From Trichostrongylus colubriformis (taxonomy: Eukaryota; Nematoda; Chromadorea; Rhabditida; Trichostrongylidae), in assembly GCA_963978905.1 (NCBI GenBank), contig OZ022258.1, positions 50,762,591-50,826,590 on the forward strand: a stretch of DNA of 64,000 nucleotides, given 5' to 3'. Of the stretch, positions 45,611-57,029 are shown one piece after another. Position 1 is the first letter of the stretch. The number at the start of each line of letters is the position of its first letter. Under the pieces are notes generated by a model. The model worked only from the letters and a program-made list of their open reading frames with translations. It was not told the origin of the DNA and ran no database searches. A program made the position numbers and the translations under genes.

Positions 45611-46383
45611 GCCTTTAACCAGGTGATGGGCATGTGAAAAAAGTCAACGTCTCGCAAGTATAAATACCTTGACTAGGAATCAAATGGCCACGAATCTCCT
45701 AATTGACTGTGGATTCTTGCGACAACTTCACAAAGCTGAATGCTAGTTTTAACGACCTGTTGATCGACAGTGATGATAACATACCTGTGCTGGATGACGA
45801 TACAAAGCATGAAAAAAAACTTGTTGAAAAGATATAAGTGTACCATATTAACCGTAGATACCCTTGTGCATGTTGATCGAATTTAGTTGAGAAAGTAGTT
45901 TTCTGTGCTGCGTCCCACCATTGGGGCCCATTGTCACACACGGCAGAAAACGTGCATCCCAGCATTGGGACGCAATGTCGCCAACGTGTTAAACTAACGG
46001 GCAAATCAAGGGTCCCATCTTTGGATTTTTGACCATTTGCTTTGAATTTTCTGCATTACCACAGTTCAGCAACACTGAAGGTGGGAGTGGACGAAATGGT
46101 CTTAGCGCCAGCCTTTGAGACATTTACTGTGGGGGCAATTGAGTTCAATATTTTAAATGGGTAATCGTGAACAAAATCACAGGGCGTGAACGTGGCTTCG
46201 CTTTAGGACCTAATTCACGCTTGCACGCATCGCGTTCCACCCCGCAAAATAAAGTGCATGTATTCTCGTAGTAGCCATTGGGTTGAGAAGGAACAGACAT
46301 TCCTTGCCGTAAGAGTGCTCAAAATCGCACGAAAACACATTTTCGAGTTACTACAAGGATGCTGAGTTGTGGGCAAAAGCTTC

Positions 46384-46456
46384 GGTGCCGGACGGGACTC
46401 GAACCCGCACTTCATCCTTTCCGGGGATATGTGCTAATCCATTACACTACCGACAC
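46384..46456 (-). pseudogene. tRNA-like unit 1
   Basis: Folds as a cloverleaf: acceptor GTGTCGG/CCGGCAC, D stem GTGT/GCAC, anticodon stem TATCC/GGATG with loop CCGGAAA, T arm GCGGG-TTCGAGT-CCCGT. The loop would present GGA (Ser), but there is no long variable arm as serine tRNAs require, and position 33 is C instead of the universal U. It is better read as a tRNA-derived repeat. It lies inverted relative to units 2 and 3. Confidence 0.6.
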
Positions 46457-46790
46457 CACCTTCACCTTAACTCAGCTTTCTGAATGGTATATTTACCATA
46501 GCTTATCAGCACCCACACGTATAACGTGTTGAGCCGGTTGGCCAATATCGGCATCGAACCGTGAAGCTGAAAGCTTTAGTAATGGTTTTGATATTTTTGA
46601 TTAGCTCGCATCGCGAGCTGCAGCGATAAACAGCAGTTATCAAAAATCAAAAATATCAAAACCATTACTAAAGCTTTCAGCTTCACGGTTCGATGCCGAT
46701 ATTGGCCAACCGGCTCAACACGTTATACGTGTGGGTGCTGATAAGCTATGGTAAATATACCATTCAGAAAGCTGAGTTAAGGTGAAGGTG

Positions 46791-46863
46791 GTGTCGGTAG
46801 TGTAATGGATTAGCACATATCCCCGGAAAGGATGAAGTGCGGGTTCGAGTCCCGTCCGCCACC
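46791..46863 (+). pseudogene. tRNA-like unit 2
   Basis: Same sequence as unit 1, with CCGCCAC in place of CCGGCAC, which breaks one acceptor pair. About 100 bp upstream a second B-box-like segment CACGGTTCGATGCCGATATT occurs, so the repeat may be a dimer of two tRNA-derived parts. Confidence 0.55.
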
Positions 46864-47087
46864 GAAGCTTTTGCCCATAACTCAACATCCTTGTAGTAAC
46901 TTTCGCATCGCGAGCTGCGGCGATAAACAGCAGTTATCAAAAATCAAAAATATCAAAACCATTACTAAAGCTTTCAGCTTCACGGTTCGATGCCGATATT
47001 GGCCAACCGGCTCAACACGTTATACGTGTGGGTACTGATAAGCTATGGTAAATATACCATTCAGAAAGCTGAGTTAAGGTGAAGGTG

Positions 47088-47160
47088 GTGTCGGTAGTGT
47101 AATGGATTAGCACATATCCCTGGAAAGGATGAAGTGCGGGTTCGAGTCCCGTCCGGCACC
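47088..47160 (+). pseudogene. tRNA-like unit 3
   Basis: Same as unit 1 with loop CTGGAAA. It lies in the second of two tandem copies of a unit of about 297 bp. Confidence 0.55.
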
Positions 47161-47269
47161 GAAGCTTTTGCCCATAACTCAGCATCCTTGTAGTAACTTT
47201 CGCATCGCGAGCTGCGGCGATAAACAGCAGTTATCAAAAATCAAAAATATCAAAACATTTTCGAGTTTT

Positions 47270-48300
47270 TGTCGTTCATAAATCGTTATCGATTTCCACA
47301 GAACTTGTTCATATCCTCGGAATCCGCTCGTCAAGCTTCACAAGATGGAGCTACAGGATTTTGGTTCTGCCAAACACGGTATTGAGCCATTTTCACATTC
47401 TGAAAAGTTTGAGGGAAAATTTCTTCAGGATCGGAATAGTTTACAACGAAAATTCTCAGATTCCTAGTCTAAGCTCACTATTGTAGGGATTTTAAAGTTT
47501 CTATCTTTTCAGACGAGTTCCTGTTCCTTAGTGTGACCCTAAATAGCGCCCTCGTCTACACTGCTAAAAATCCATATCTCAACTCAGTTTCAGACGCAGA
47601 TTCACCACTGAGATGTACACCAATCGATTAAGGAAAAATGCTAGTGAGTGATATATAAAGCTCACATAAATTCGTTATTTTCGGTCTTCTCATTGATTTC
47701 AATCGACGTCTCAAGCTCATGGCGGCTGCGTGTGATTCACGGGCTTGGCCATGAGAGAGCGGTCACGATCGATGGCGCTACGCAACCGCTGGGCGCTTTC
47801 CCACAGCCGTGCACGTGAATTGTGCGATGCCACCAAGTGCATGCACGCCGATCGCACGTGGCCGAAGAAAGTTTAGGACTTCGATCTAAAGCAATGAGAA
47901 GACCGAAAATGACGAAAATAACGAGTTTATCACCTCTAGTTTTATATGTGGACCGACTGGTGTACATTTATCTGGAGGGTCTGCGTCCGGATCTGAAATA
48001 CGGTTTTCAGCAGGATGTACACGGAGGCGCTATTTAGGGCCACCCGAGTGAGGAGGGCTCGCCTGAAATGACAAAAACTTCCTACATAAGTGTGAGCTGA
48101 AACCAGCATCCTGAAAAAAATCATCGCTAGCTCATCAGATTTCAAAAAAAAAAGAGTTCCATTCAAACATTTCAGACCGTGGGAGTGGCTTGGTACCAAG
48201 TTCAAGGGAACGAAAATCATGTAGCTCCATCTTGTGGAGTTTGACGAACTGATCCGGAAATATAAACAAGTTCTGTGAAAATCATAACCGAATTATAGCG
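47270..48300. repeat. Imperfect palindrome of about 1 kb
   Basis: CACAGAACTTGTTCATATCC...CACAAGATGGAGCTAC on the left mirrors GTAGCTCCATCTTGTGG...AACAAGTTCTGTG on the right, and inside GACCCTAAATAGCGCC mirrors GGCGCTATTTAGGGCC. The centre is near 47,780 around GCACGTGAATTGTGCG. No protein match; probably a foldback transposon. Confidence 0.65.
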
Positions 48301-48309
48301 AAAAATACG

Positions 48310-49200
48310 ATAAAGACGTGACAGGTTTCAGATCATAGTAAGGTTGCGTACATCAGGACACTCGAATTAGGTCAGGGGTCAGATCATGCATGCAGACGAT
48401 ACGGACTAATTCACGGATCTTTATAGTTCTATATCCTTTGAGCTCACAATCATCTTATTCATTTTTGCTTTACGGTGGTTGGCAACGAAATTTGCAGAGT
48501 GCTCAGACCGTTCCTGAGAACCGCACTATTTTTCAACGTCATGGTCGTTCTTTGTCTTGTGTTGGTGTTGATCTTTTCGTCAGTGTACAAAAGACGCCAG
48601 GTGGGTTTTGACATCCATTTCTGAGCTTGATGTGTGCAAATCCTACTTTTGGTTGGAGATCACATAGGGATCAACTGTAGGACCCACACTTTAGAGTCCC
48701 ATTGCCATGCATAACGCGAAAAAAAAATGCCTCCAAAGGAGGTTGCAGAAGAAACAAGAGGGCAAATTTCTGTGAGCCAATGCTGCGTCCCATCATTAAA
48801 GCTTGTCTGATGAACCCGGCTGGGGGTGCTAGCTGAACCACACACAGAGATGCAAGCGAAGTGTCTCAGTTGATCCTCCAGTATGCGCTCTCAACTGGAC
48901 GAGGAGTATGACTAGTACATGGTCTGCACGTGCGCTGGCATAATGCTGTACCACTCCAGTGACGATATGATCCGCCTGCGGTCTGGATAGATGGTGCTTA
49001 ATGTTAGATCATGCGGATACATATGCGAAGTAGGAAACGGAGGGGAAGGTACACTTGAAACCAGACCAGGCTCTTGAATCCATATCCCAGCACAATCAAA
49101 TCGATCGCACTGATAGAGGGGGTGTTAAGCGGATAGGCTCCAGGATGTGATTTAGTTTGTGAGATAGCTTGTCCCGTTGGTGTGATGACTGTAGTATTTG
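48310..49200. other. Interval without recognised gene
   Basis: No exon chain, repeat match or RNA gene could be supported here. Confidence 0.4.
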
Positions 49201-49204
49201 TCGA

Positions 49205-49402
49205 GCCGGGATAGCGCCTACGGTCGCGTTCACACTTTGCGGTGCCGGCAGCAGGGCGTGGCTGTGTGTCCCTGCGTCTCCGCCTGTGCCACCCTGTCTC
49301 GTTGCCTGCGTCGTCTCTGCACTTCTCCCGCGCCACTCTGCCTCGCTACCTGTGAACGCAGCCACGCCCTTCCGGCGCAATGTATGAGCGGGGCCTAATG
49401 CA
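49205..49402. mobile_element. Palindromic MITE related to 44,708-44,839
   Basis: The left end CCTACGGTCGCGTTCACACT..GCGG and right end CCGGCGCAATGTATGAGCGG then GGCCTAA mirror each other, as do GGGCGTGGCTG and CAGCCACGCCC. Terminal sequence resembles GGCCGCGGTCATACTTTGCG of the perfect palindrome, so they look like one family. Confidence 0.6.
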
Positions 49403-50351
49403 AGCCCAGGAGGGAAGGAGCTTCAGGAGCTCGCGTGTACATACATTTGGTGTCTAACCGTGGGAAGAATACGCAGAAGGGAAGAACGGATCAACTATCT
49501 CGAGGCAAGTTCACCCACCCGTATACATAGTGACAGTCCTCATATTTTCACATCAGAAGTGCGTCATGTGAAATTTCTAACAAGAATACCACAGACATCT
49601 TCGAGGTTATAATAAAGGACTTGTTTTACAGTTCATACGATTTGAACGACGTAAATTGCCAATCACTATGAGTTTTGATGAAGTTGCTGTTGTGACAAAT
49701 TTGGATCACTGCAACGAATTCGCCAGGTAAAAGTCAAGGCCCAGTTGAACCGATTTCTTAATGGTACGAGGAGACGAGGAGGGTGCCCCAAAATCAGGGC
49801 ACCTCGGTGTTCCTTTGCATTCCTCTGTACAATTGTATTGATTCTTTTCCTTGTTCGCTGCTCTGTAGTTACGTAGGTTCTTTTTATGCAAAAGTGCGTG
49901 CTTGTCGAGATGAACATCTTTTATCTTGGAAATTCAATCTTGAAAAATCTTATCATATGTGCTCTGCACCTATTTGCTTCAACAGTCTCTCACAACTCAC
50001 CGTTCGGCCTTTTGATCCCGCAAGATATCACTTACGGCTTGAACCGTGGAAGGCAACCTAATGTGACCGATAACATCTGGTATATCATGCCTATGGGATG
50101 CTCGAATACCGGTAACCGGGTGCCACAAGAATACAGTGGGGGTCGATGAGATACGCTGTTCCTTCCGTCGATTTCGACGTGAAGCTTGAAGGATTGTGAA
50201 TGTGAGAAACACGCTGCTCAACTTAACGAAGCGTTGGCACTTCGACTTTCGTCTTCACAACTTTTTCACTATTCGTCCGAATTTTCCTTATCACCGCCTT
50301 GAAGCATGTAACATTGCCGAATGCACAATGCAACTGCTGTATTTTGTTACC

Positions 50352-50527
50352 TACAGTCCATTTCAGAAAAATGATTGGGCGTGTCTTACGGACTTGTATG
50401 ATCGTGTGTCAAACTCTTTCAATTCTCTCACCCCGTCACACACTCTCACTCTCGCCACGTCCTCTCGCTCTCGCCATTCACCCAAGTCCGTGGGACACGC
50501 CCAATCAATTTTTCGAAATGGACTATA
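50352..50527. mobile_element. MITE family M2, copy 1
   Basis: Terminal inverted repeats TACAGTCCATTTCAGAAAAA and the mirror of TTTTTCGAAATGGACTATA, then GATTGGGCGTG..TTACGGACTTG mirrored by CAAGTCCGTGGGACACGCCC. The core has GTCAAACTCTTTCAATTCTC and CACACTCTCACTCTCGCCAC. 49,410-50,350 holds nothing recognised. Confidence 0.7.
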
Positions 50528-50529
50528 AG

Positions 50530-51850
50530 ATTGAGTGAAGTTGTAAATGAGTTGATCTTTCACTCGCTCTGTTGAGGCGAACAGATATAACAGTGCATCG
50601 GCGTCCGTAGTATTCGAACACTCTATAACACTGTCAATCGCAAAAAGTAATTAAATATTATCAACGAAGAGATCGTGTTTAAAAAATTTCCTGTCTCGTC
50701 CTTGTCTTTCTTCCTAAAACACTCAAACAAAGCATAAATATGTCCAATCAAAGTGCTCATTTACGTTCTCTAACAAGTGAGCTTCGCGATCTTCATTGCG
50801 TTTAGGGACATCGATGGGAAGCGGGTTGTGGGTAAATGACGTGGAAAGAAGTTCACGATATGTTTGACGACAATAGCCTCTGTATAAATCTATAGATTTT
50901 GCATTTGTGCCGTTGGAGTGCTCATTCACAACCCCCACCTTTAGTGCCCATCACAGCAATAGGTATCGATCTGCATGTGCTGTGCTGTGAGCTTCTGCAA
51001 CATCGTCTAGTGAAGTCCATCACATGGTCCAGTCCTCCTTACAAAAACAGACGGTCACGATCGATGGCATACGATACTGCAGGGTTTCACTTTCTACGAA
51101 TGTAATCACTCAAGGCTATATCATGCTTCTTTTCGGTCCTCTACACTGCGTTCCAAGTTTTCGATCAGTTTCGGCCAAGATGAAATTTCATTTCTTTCAA
51201 ATGCGCATCCATTTGTTGTGGCCCGCAGATCATCCCCTGTTTATAGTTGGGTCTAGGCTATAGAATCTCATCCCCTATTAGGTCACTCAGTGGCATAATC
51301 TATGAACCGTATTCAATCAAAAACCGATGATTTTAACCAATATCGATCAGTGATGCGTTGCTTTGGAATTTCTATTTCTATCAGGGTCATGTGTTTTTTC
51401 TAAGGGGGTCTTATGATTTCTACTTTTTTACTTCGATGGCATGGTCCATAAGCCGTTTCCACTCTTCTGCACGAAAACCGACATTTTCAATCAATATCTT
51501 AGCGGAGGCTCCGCCTAACGTGATCATTTGACAATATTGTTGTCACTTGAGCTGTTACACGTTATTTCAGTTCATACCCGGTCCCTTGACCGCTCTAGAG
51601 AAAATTTATTATTTTTCATGAGTGAACACGATTTCGATTGCTCGTTACGCCCACTCTGGGCGGGTCACCACTCACTCAGAATATGCTGAATACAGCTCAG
51701 ATCTCGCTGACTTCCACTGATTTTTTTCTCAGTCTCTAGCCTGCTCTGGAGCCGGGTTATGAACATTTCTGATTAGCACCGCCTATTTGGAGCACTCTCC
51801 GCCTTTTGGAGAAGGGTTCCCCTTTGCCACCGGAAAGGGTGTTTTGGCAT
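50530..51850. other. Interval without recognised gene
   Basis: AT-rich sequence; I could not support an exon chain, repeat copy or RNA gene. Confidence 0.4.
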
Positions 51851-51854
51851 ATTG

Positions 51855-52400
51855 TGCGATCATGAAAATAGAGGTGCTCAGCAATATAAAGTAGAGAAAG
51901 AACGACATAAAACTGCAAAAAAACCGACGAATAGGAACTCACAAAAACCCCCTTCTCTCTCGCGTCCCTCTGCGTTACAGCCGAGGTGGACTGCGGACAG
52001 GCCAGAGGCTGAATCAACTGGCCGCGATCGTTTTCCCGCCCCTCCCCGGCGACTCTCCTGGCCGCAGGACCGCAGGACGGCATGCCGTACTGCGGGGTCG
52101 TCATGAGACCCCAAGATGCCCTTTGTCAATTTTCGGCACATATCTCTCTTCTGAAGTAGAAGTTTCGTTCTCAGAGAACATGTACTCCCTGATCTCGGTT
52201 TTATCCTTATCCCTACTGGTGCCCTTAACTGCTACATACACCCGTAACTCATCTTGGTCCACCTTCTCCCGACAATCGAGCAATTTTGAGACGAATGATA
52301 GAAATTTCGCATTGATCTGGGGACATTGCAGCGCACGCCCCTGTTGTCGGAGTCCGGCATGGTCCGTGTGCGCTCTACACATCTTGGACCATACCACACC
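51855..52400 (+). repeat. Dispersed repeat family D1, longest copy
   Basis: Motifs in order: AGGTGCTCAGCAATATAAAG, AGAAAGAACGACATAAAACT, ATAGGAACTC, CTTCTCTCTCGCGTCCCTCT, GGCATGCCGTACTGCGGGGT, AGAGAACATGTACTCCCTGA. Extends past the other copies to GTCCGTGTGCGCTCTACACA. Possibly a gene-derived retrosequence, but not identified. Confidence 0.55.
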
Positions 52401-52675
52401 CAACCAAAGCTGGACTCCTAATACGAAATTTTGAGAAAAAAACTCCAGCTACTACCCCCTTCGTGAGAATTCCTCACACATATTTAATCCTGAATCTCAA
52501 TTCTCCAGACACGTGACGTGGAAGGGACGTAAAAACACATTCGCGATGAAAAACAATGAGAGGAGTTCCCTCCCCGCGGATCTTCTCATTGCGTTCTTTC
52601 TTTGTCGTTCCACTACCTGGCTCTCTTTCTCCCATGTACCACTATCGATCGAGATAACCTTAAATCGCCTTTGAT

Positions 52676-52970
52676 GGGTGGGGGTAATTACGCCAAAAAA
52701 TCGCGTGGCCGCCTGCGGCGAGCGGCGCGGCGGGTGCGAGTGCCAGTGGCAGTGCTGGCAGCCTTCAAGCGAGACAGTGTGGCAAAGGTGGACGAGGCAG
52801 GGTGGCCTGGGTGCAGGAGACAGTGTAGCATGGGTGGAAGCGCATAAGCAGAGGTAACGCAGCCATCCTCTGGCGGGCTCCCAAGAGCAAAATCGATTCG
52901 CAAATCGTACTGGTGGCGCCGCGAGTGAGACGTCGCTGACGCGATTTTTTTGGCGTAATTACCCCCACCC
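52676..52970. mobile_element. Mutator-like MITE with 9-bp target duplication
   Basis: Terminal repeats GGGTGGGGGTAATTACGCC followed by AAAAAATCGCG are mirrored exactly at the right end apart from A-run length. GCCTTTGAT stands at 52,667-52,675 and 52,971-52,979. A 9-bp duplication is typical of Mutator (MULE) transposons. The 295-bp interior contains GGCCGCCTGCGGCGAGCGGC and GTGGCAAAGGTGGACGAGGC and has no transposase. The relics in both chemoreceptor introns derive from the same family. Confidence 0.82.
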
Positions 52971-53042
52971 GCCTTTGATCAGACGTTGGTGACAAGCTGG
53001 TCGAGTGCATTCGATATCGTCACAATTCATCTTCTATTTCAG

Positions 53043-53165
53043 GGTCCTTTTATCAGAAGGATACTCGATGTTCGCGATCGCGTTTTCGATGCAAATCTGT
53101 TTGATGCTCTCTGGACCACATCGGAGCGGTATGGGCGGTTCATCGGCCTACGCATATGTAGAAAA
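53043..53165 (+). CDS. Candidate exon, gamma-glutamyltransferase-like N-terminal block
   Basis: A 123-bp exon between TATTTCAG and GTATGT encodes VLLSEGYSMFAIAFSMQICL then MLSGPHRSGMGGSSAYAYVEK. This resembles the conserved GG..DAAIA..LCLG...H.SG.GGG segment of gamma-glutamyltransferases, where the SGxGG turn is shared, but the Asp-Ala-Ala of the family is replaced. The resemblance is by eye. Neighbouring exons have not been linked, and 53,240-54,900 gives no clean chain. Confidence 0.35.
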
Positions 53166-54925
53166 GTATGTCGGTATCAAGTTGATAGTTCACTCCATAG
53201 CAAAGGGAGGCTGTGTACTGTTGTAATTGCTGCGACGTTATGAGTGCGACGCTTTAAAAGGCATTTGAATTGGGTGCCACAAACCTTCCAATTCCATGCG
53301 AGGAGAGGGCTAGACATAAGATAATCCTAAAGGCACACCATGTGGTAATCGAAATAGGCACTTTTACCTTCTTGGAGAAGGTAAACCCTTGGGTAGTTGT
53401 TCAGGTCGCACACTTTGTGCGGCACCACGGCACACCCTCGTGACTATAGGCCCGACCAACCGCATTCACAGATCCGCACTACGCCCGAGTTAGGACAGAA
53501 TCCCAATGTGGCGTTCACGTTGCGAAGGAGGCTTGCCAATCATCATAAAGAGCTAAGATAAGACAGAAATTCTAATGATGAAGACAATGTTAGCAGGACG
53601 AAACAGGTGATATTGTTGAAATTCGAGTGGTATCACCAAGCAGAGCCTCGATTCTAGGCTGTAGGACTCGAACGAATACTGTATTCAGGGAGTCTTGTTT
53701 TTGGCACTCCTGGAGCTTATTCTTCCTTTTTCTTCTCTGGTGTGCAAATTGAGACTCTGCTCTCAGTAATAGATGTCATAACGCTTACAATTTATCGCGA
53801 GGTGTGGCATAGTGAACTGTCAATAAGTGGGACCCATCACCTATGGAATTTTAATTCCTGCGGCCATACATATTCTCCTAGCGCTGCGGTTCATTATCAT
53901 TTTGGACCTTTCACGCACAATCTGATATTTACTATGACTTTTTAGAAAACTTGCGATCACCACTCAACTTCCCACAACTTCAACCGATTTAGTCTACACC
54001 CTTGACTGAGCCTTCATAACTGCACTTTCTCCTTCCGTGCTGACACCTAGTGAGGCGTCAGCAAACCGGTAAACGGCTGCAATAAGTGCAGCAAGTGAGG
54101 GTTCATGTAAGCAGCAAACGCTCTAACAACCGTATATTGATAACGCGCGCCCTTGACTGCTCATCCATGCGAAAGAGTCATTTCACTATCGATTTCTTTA
54201 AACAGAAAAGTTGATGATTTTTGTACAACAGACGGACATTATTATTACACTGAAAACATTAAGAGGGGCAATATAGGCCTACGTCAACATTTGCATTTGG
54301 TTCAGTTCTCCGCAACGACGACTAGCCGAGTCGTCAAGAACGAATTCAGTGGATTTTTGCCCATGCACAGTATTTCTTACTCCCTCAGTTACTCTCCTTT
54401 CCTTTGCTTCACTTGTATATTGCTCTTTGTTGTTTAACTTCATTATGAATGAAACCTAGATTGCCCTACACGACATCAAACGACAATGGCGTCAACCATA
54501 TCTGCCTGCTGCCACGCAACTCAACCAGTGAAACGTGCAGCTTGAGGAGAAGCGCGCTTATATCAAAGCAGGCTGTGGATGCATGCTTTTCAATGCCATC
54601 AATGACATGACTTTCGCAACAAGTTACCTCTCACGAGCTCGAATGTTCGTTTACAGAAAATAGTGTTTCCGAACACACTCGGCTTCTTGCCTTCTCCTCC
54701 CCCGACCTCCTCCCGGTGCCTTGAAAAAACGTGGAAACGTACCTATTATGCTTGTGTTTGTTTTGAGCAGTCATGACGTCCCGACTATTTCGGAGTTATC
54801 AAAGGCCCGGAAGCATTTCACAACTTTTTGCTATTGCTTGTCCTGCACATATTTTACGATTCGATACTGCACAAACAAGAAAAACCAAGGAGGTCCAAAT
54901 TCAGACATCGAACTACTCACCTCAG

Positions 54926-55004
54926 TGCCACTAGCACTGGGTGCTTGTTTGACTTCGAGAGCAGCGGGCATAATACTTAATGAGCATTTCACCTTGACAA
55001 ACCT
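54926..55004 (+). CDS. Candidate exon, gamma-glutamyltransferase-like small-subunit block
   Basis: After a CACCTCAG acceptor the frame reads PLALGACLTSRAAGIILNEH then FTLTN, with a weak GTACGG donor. It resembles the FGS...S..TGI.LN.EM segment downstream of the catalytic Thr in gamma-glutamyltransferases. Together with 53,043-53,165 it suggests a diverged or decayed member on the plus strand. The catalytic block between them was not found. Confidence 0.3.
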
Positions 55005-55470
55005 GTACGGCACAACACCGTACAATATTGCAGCATATTACATAGAATGCACAAGTTGTGAAGCATAAGATCAAAAGTCTAACCCTAAGCACAAAAATGG
55101 GTGAGTGTGCTGAGTATTTGGGGGACACGGCAATCATGGTGCAGTCACATAATGTGGAACAGCAACACGTGTCCATCCACAAACTCTCAGCGTATCTTCT
55201 GCTTCTTCAAAGACAGTGATAGGGGTAATGTGAGTGATGAGGAATCGCTGAAAGGAGTCATCCACTTAAAAACCAAGGGTCTAGGAAGCTTAGGCAGCAT
55301 TCATAATTTTGGAATTTGCGTTTTTTGTGGATTATACCTCCGTTACTACGTAACTACGGTACAAATAGCTTTAGCGACTCCGGAGAAAAACATTTCGAAA
55401 CGAAGGTTTATCTTGTGCGAGTATTATGCGGCATCAAAATTAGAACAGTGACATGTTATACAATACATAC

Positions 55471-55610
55471 GTGCCTTCTGGCTATGTGATACGAGAACAA
55501 TAGGATATGTGATGACGTGCCTTCTGGCTATGTGATACGAGGATACTAGTACATGTGAGGACGTGCCTTCTGGAGATGTGATACGTTATATATACAAGGC
55601 TATGTGAGGA
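55471..55610 (+). repeat. Minisatellite, 46-bp unit, three copies
   Basis: GTGCCTTCTGGCTATGTGAT starts at 55,471, 55,517 and 55,563, with 46-bp spacing; a partial GCTATGTGAGGACATGAG follows. Confidence 0.85.
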
Positions 55611-55850
55611 CATGAGTAGTACATTATATGCTATACAATTATTGCTTTACTGTTACATGTATTTAGCATATTTGAGCGTTATGTTACTCGTGCTTAATAC
55701 GAGATTATTCGATATACCTGCATGCAAATAGTAGCCGTAGATTCTTAAGTGACAATTACATATGGTGTTTATACATATTCCTAACAGTCATGGTAGAATA
55801 AGTTCACGAATCACAAATGCTCAATAATCTCATCGCAGTTGATATGGTGT

Positions 55851-56776
55851 TCATGTCAGTTTCAAACTGACGGGTGTCGGTCGAATATAAGCCTGAAATG
55901 CCTTAAGGGATCTCCACCTCCCCATCTGCATTACTTGAGTTGTATCAAACCCTTGTTCAATAGCTATGGAGGCGGCCCCTCCGCGAAAACTGTGGGTAGT
56001 GTAGTTTTTGTGACTGAGCCCCGCGATTAAGAATATTTGTTGCAACCTCTTAGAGATGGTGGATGGGCTGAGGTAGGTGGTAGATTGTGATGGGAACATA
56101 TACATGTTACCCCCTTGTACTGCATGGGCCACTTGTTTTTGGATAACGGAGTGTTCCTCCGATCGCGGATTGAGGTGGAAAGACGTAACCGCTCCTTTTT
56201 GTATTTGATCCGTTTTAGATTTTCTAATATGCAAGGAATAGATACAATTGTCCAGCGACAAATCATGTAGATGTAGGGTTCTAGCCTCATTGAATCTGAG
56301 AAACCCTCTAAATAATAATATGGTAAGGGCAACTGTGGAAAATACTTTGGGATCTTTGGACAAATATCCAAGATGTACGACACTACTATAGTCTTCCGTT
56401 GAAATTTTACTCCGGTGAGCCACAGGAACTCTATTACTGAGCGCACTTTCCAATAGCGACTTCTCTAATTCTTTGTCTGCGTCCTTTTGTTTCCCTAGGA
56501 AAAATGTGAGGGCGGCCGAAATGCTAGGTAATAAAATGTGCTGCTTCTTATCTATGCAGTGAGCCAGAAACAAGTTTCTAGCTTTCGAGATAGGTAAGTC
56601 CTTGGTACGTTCCGCTCCCCACCATTCCACAAACTTTCGACAGGCATAAGAATATGCTTTGATGGTTGCGTTAGATCGATGAGAATTCATTGAGAATCTT
56701 ATGGATTCGGCGACGCGTGGTAATCCGCACTGCAACGCTGTTTCACATAGTTCGCCTGCTTCCTTCCAAAGCGGTC
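55851..56776 (-). CDS. Tyrosine recombinase (phage-integrase fold), 3' exon
   Basis: A continuous minus-strand frame of 307 residues follows a good acceptor (GTTTCAG at 56,782-56,777) and ends in TGA; the first ATG in the exon is MNSHRSNATIKAY, giving 279 residues. The N-terminal SAM-like domain is seen (ATIKAYSYACRKFVEWW). In the catalytic domain, counting from LQCGLP at 56,735, Arg147 lies in RGFLRFNEARTL, Lys174 in RKSKTDQ, His248 and Arg251 in HSFRGGAA, Trp274 in GRW and Tyr283 in YIRP. All key residues of the family are present, with no stop or frameshift. The HSFR..GRW..Y spacing is like DIRS/PAT-type and Crypton recombinases. An upstream exon is expected but not found, and no reverse transcriptase or RNase H is visible on either side. 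It cuts and rejoins DNA by a 3'-phosphotyrosine intermediate. It could be a Crypton-like transposon, a DIRS remnant or a domesticated gene. Confidence 0.85.
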
Positions 56777-57029
56777 CTGAAACATACTAAGGGTTGGGCG
56801 GGTGGGTGTCAACTCGTGGACAGGATAAGACCTGGAGTGAGATCCGAGGACATCGAAAACATCGATGTCCCTCCAAAACATGTTTGTCATCGAGCCATGT
56901 GAGGAGTTGCGAAATACCGTTCCTCACATGGTATTGTACCGTAAACAATACCCTCGATGACGAAATATCCAAAAGTCGAAAAGCAGCACTTTTGCGTTTT
57001 TGTGGAAATGCGGAATCGTGGAATTTGCA

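Larger units (their letters stand above)
46340..47240. repeat. tRNA-like repeat cluster: one inverted plus two tandem units
   Basis: The order is inverted unit (46,340-46,605), then two direct units starting at 46,605 and 46,901 with TCGCATCGCGAGCTGC at their junctions, then a partial third start at 47,198. Each unit contains AAACCATTACTAAAGCTTTC, CCAACCGGCTCAACACG and the tRNA-like part. The first two form an inverted repeat of about 270-bp arms. Confidence 0.8.

Noticed and set aside
46384..47160. Functional serine tRNA genes
   Set aside because: No long variable arm, C33 instead of U33, and an acceptor mismatch in unit 2.
55851..56776. Bacterial or phage contamination as the source of the recombinase
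   Set aside because: The exon begins at a nematode-type splice acceptor, the flanks carry the local D1 repeat and composition does not change.
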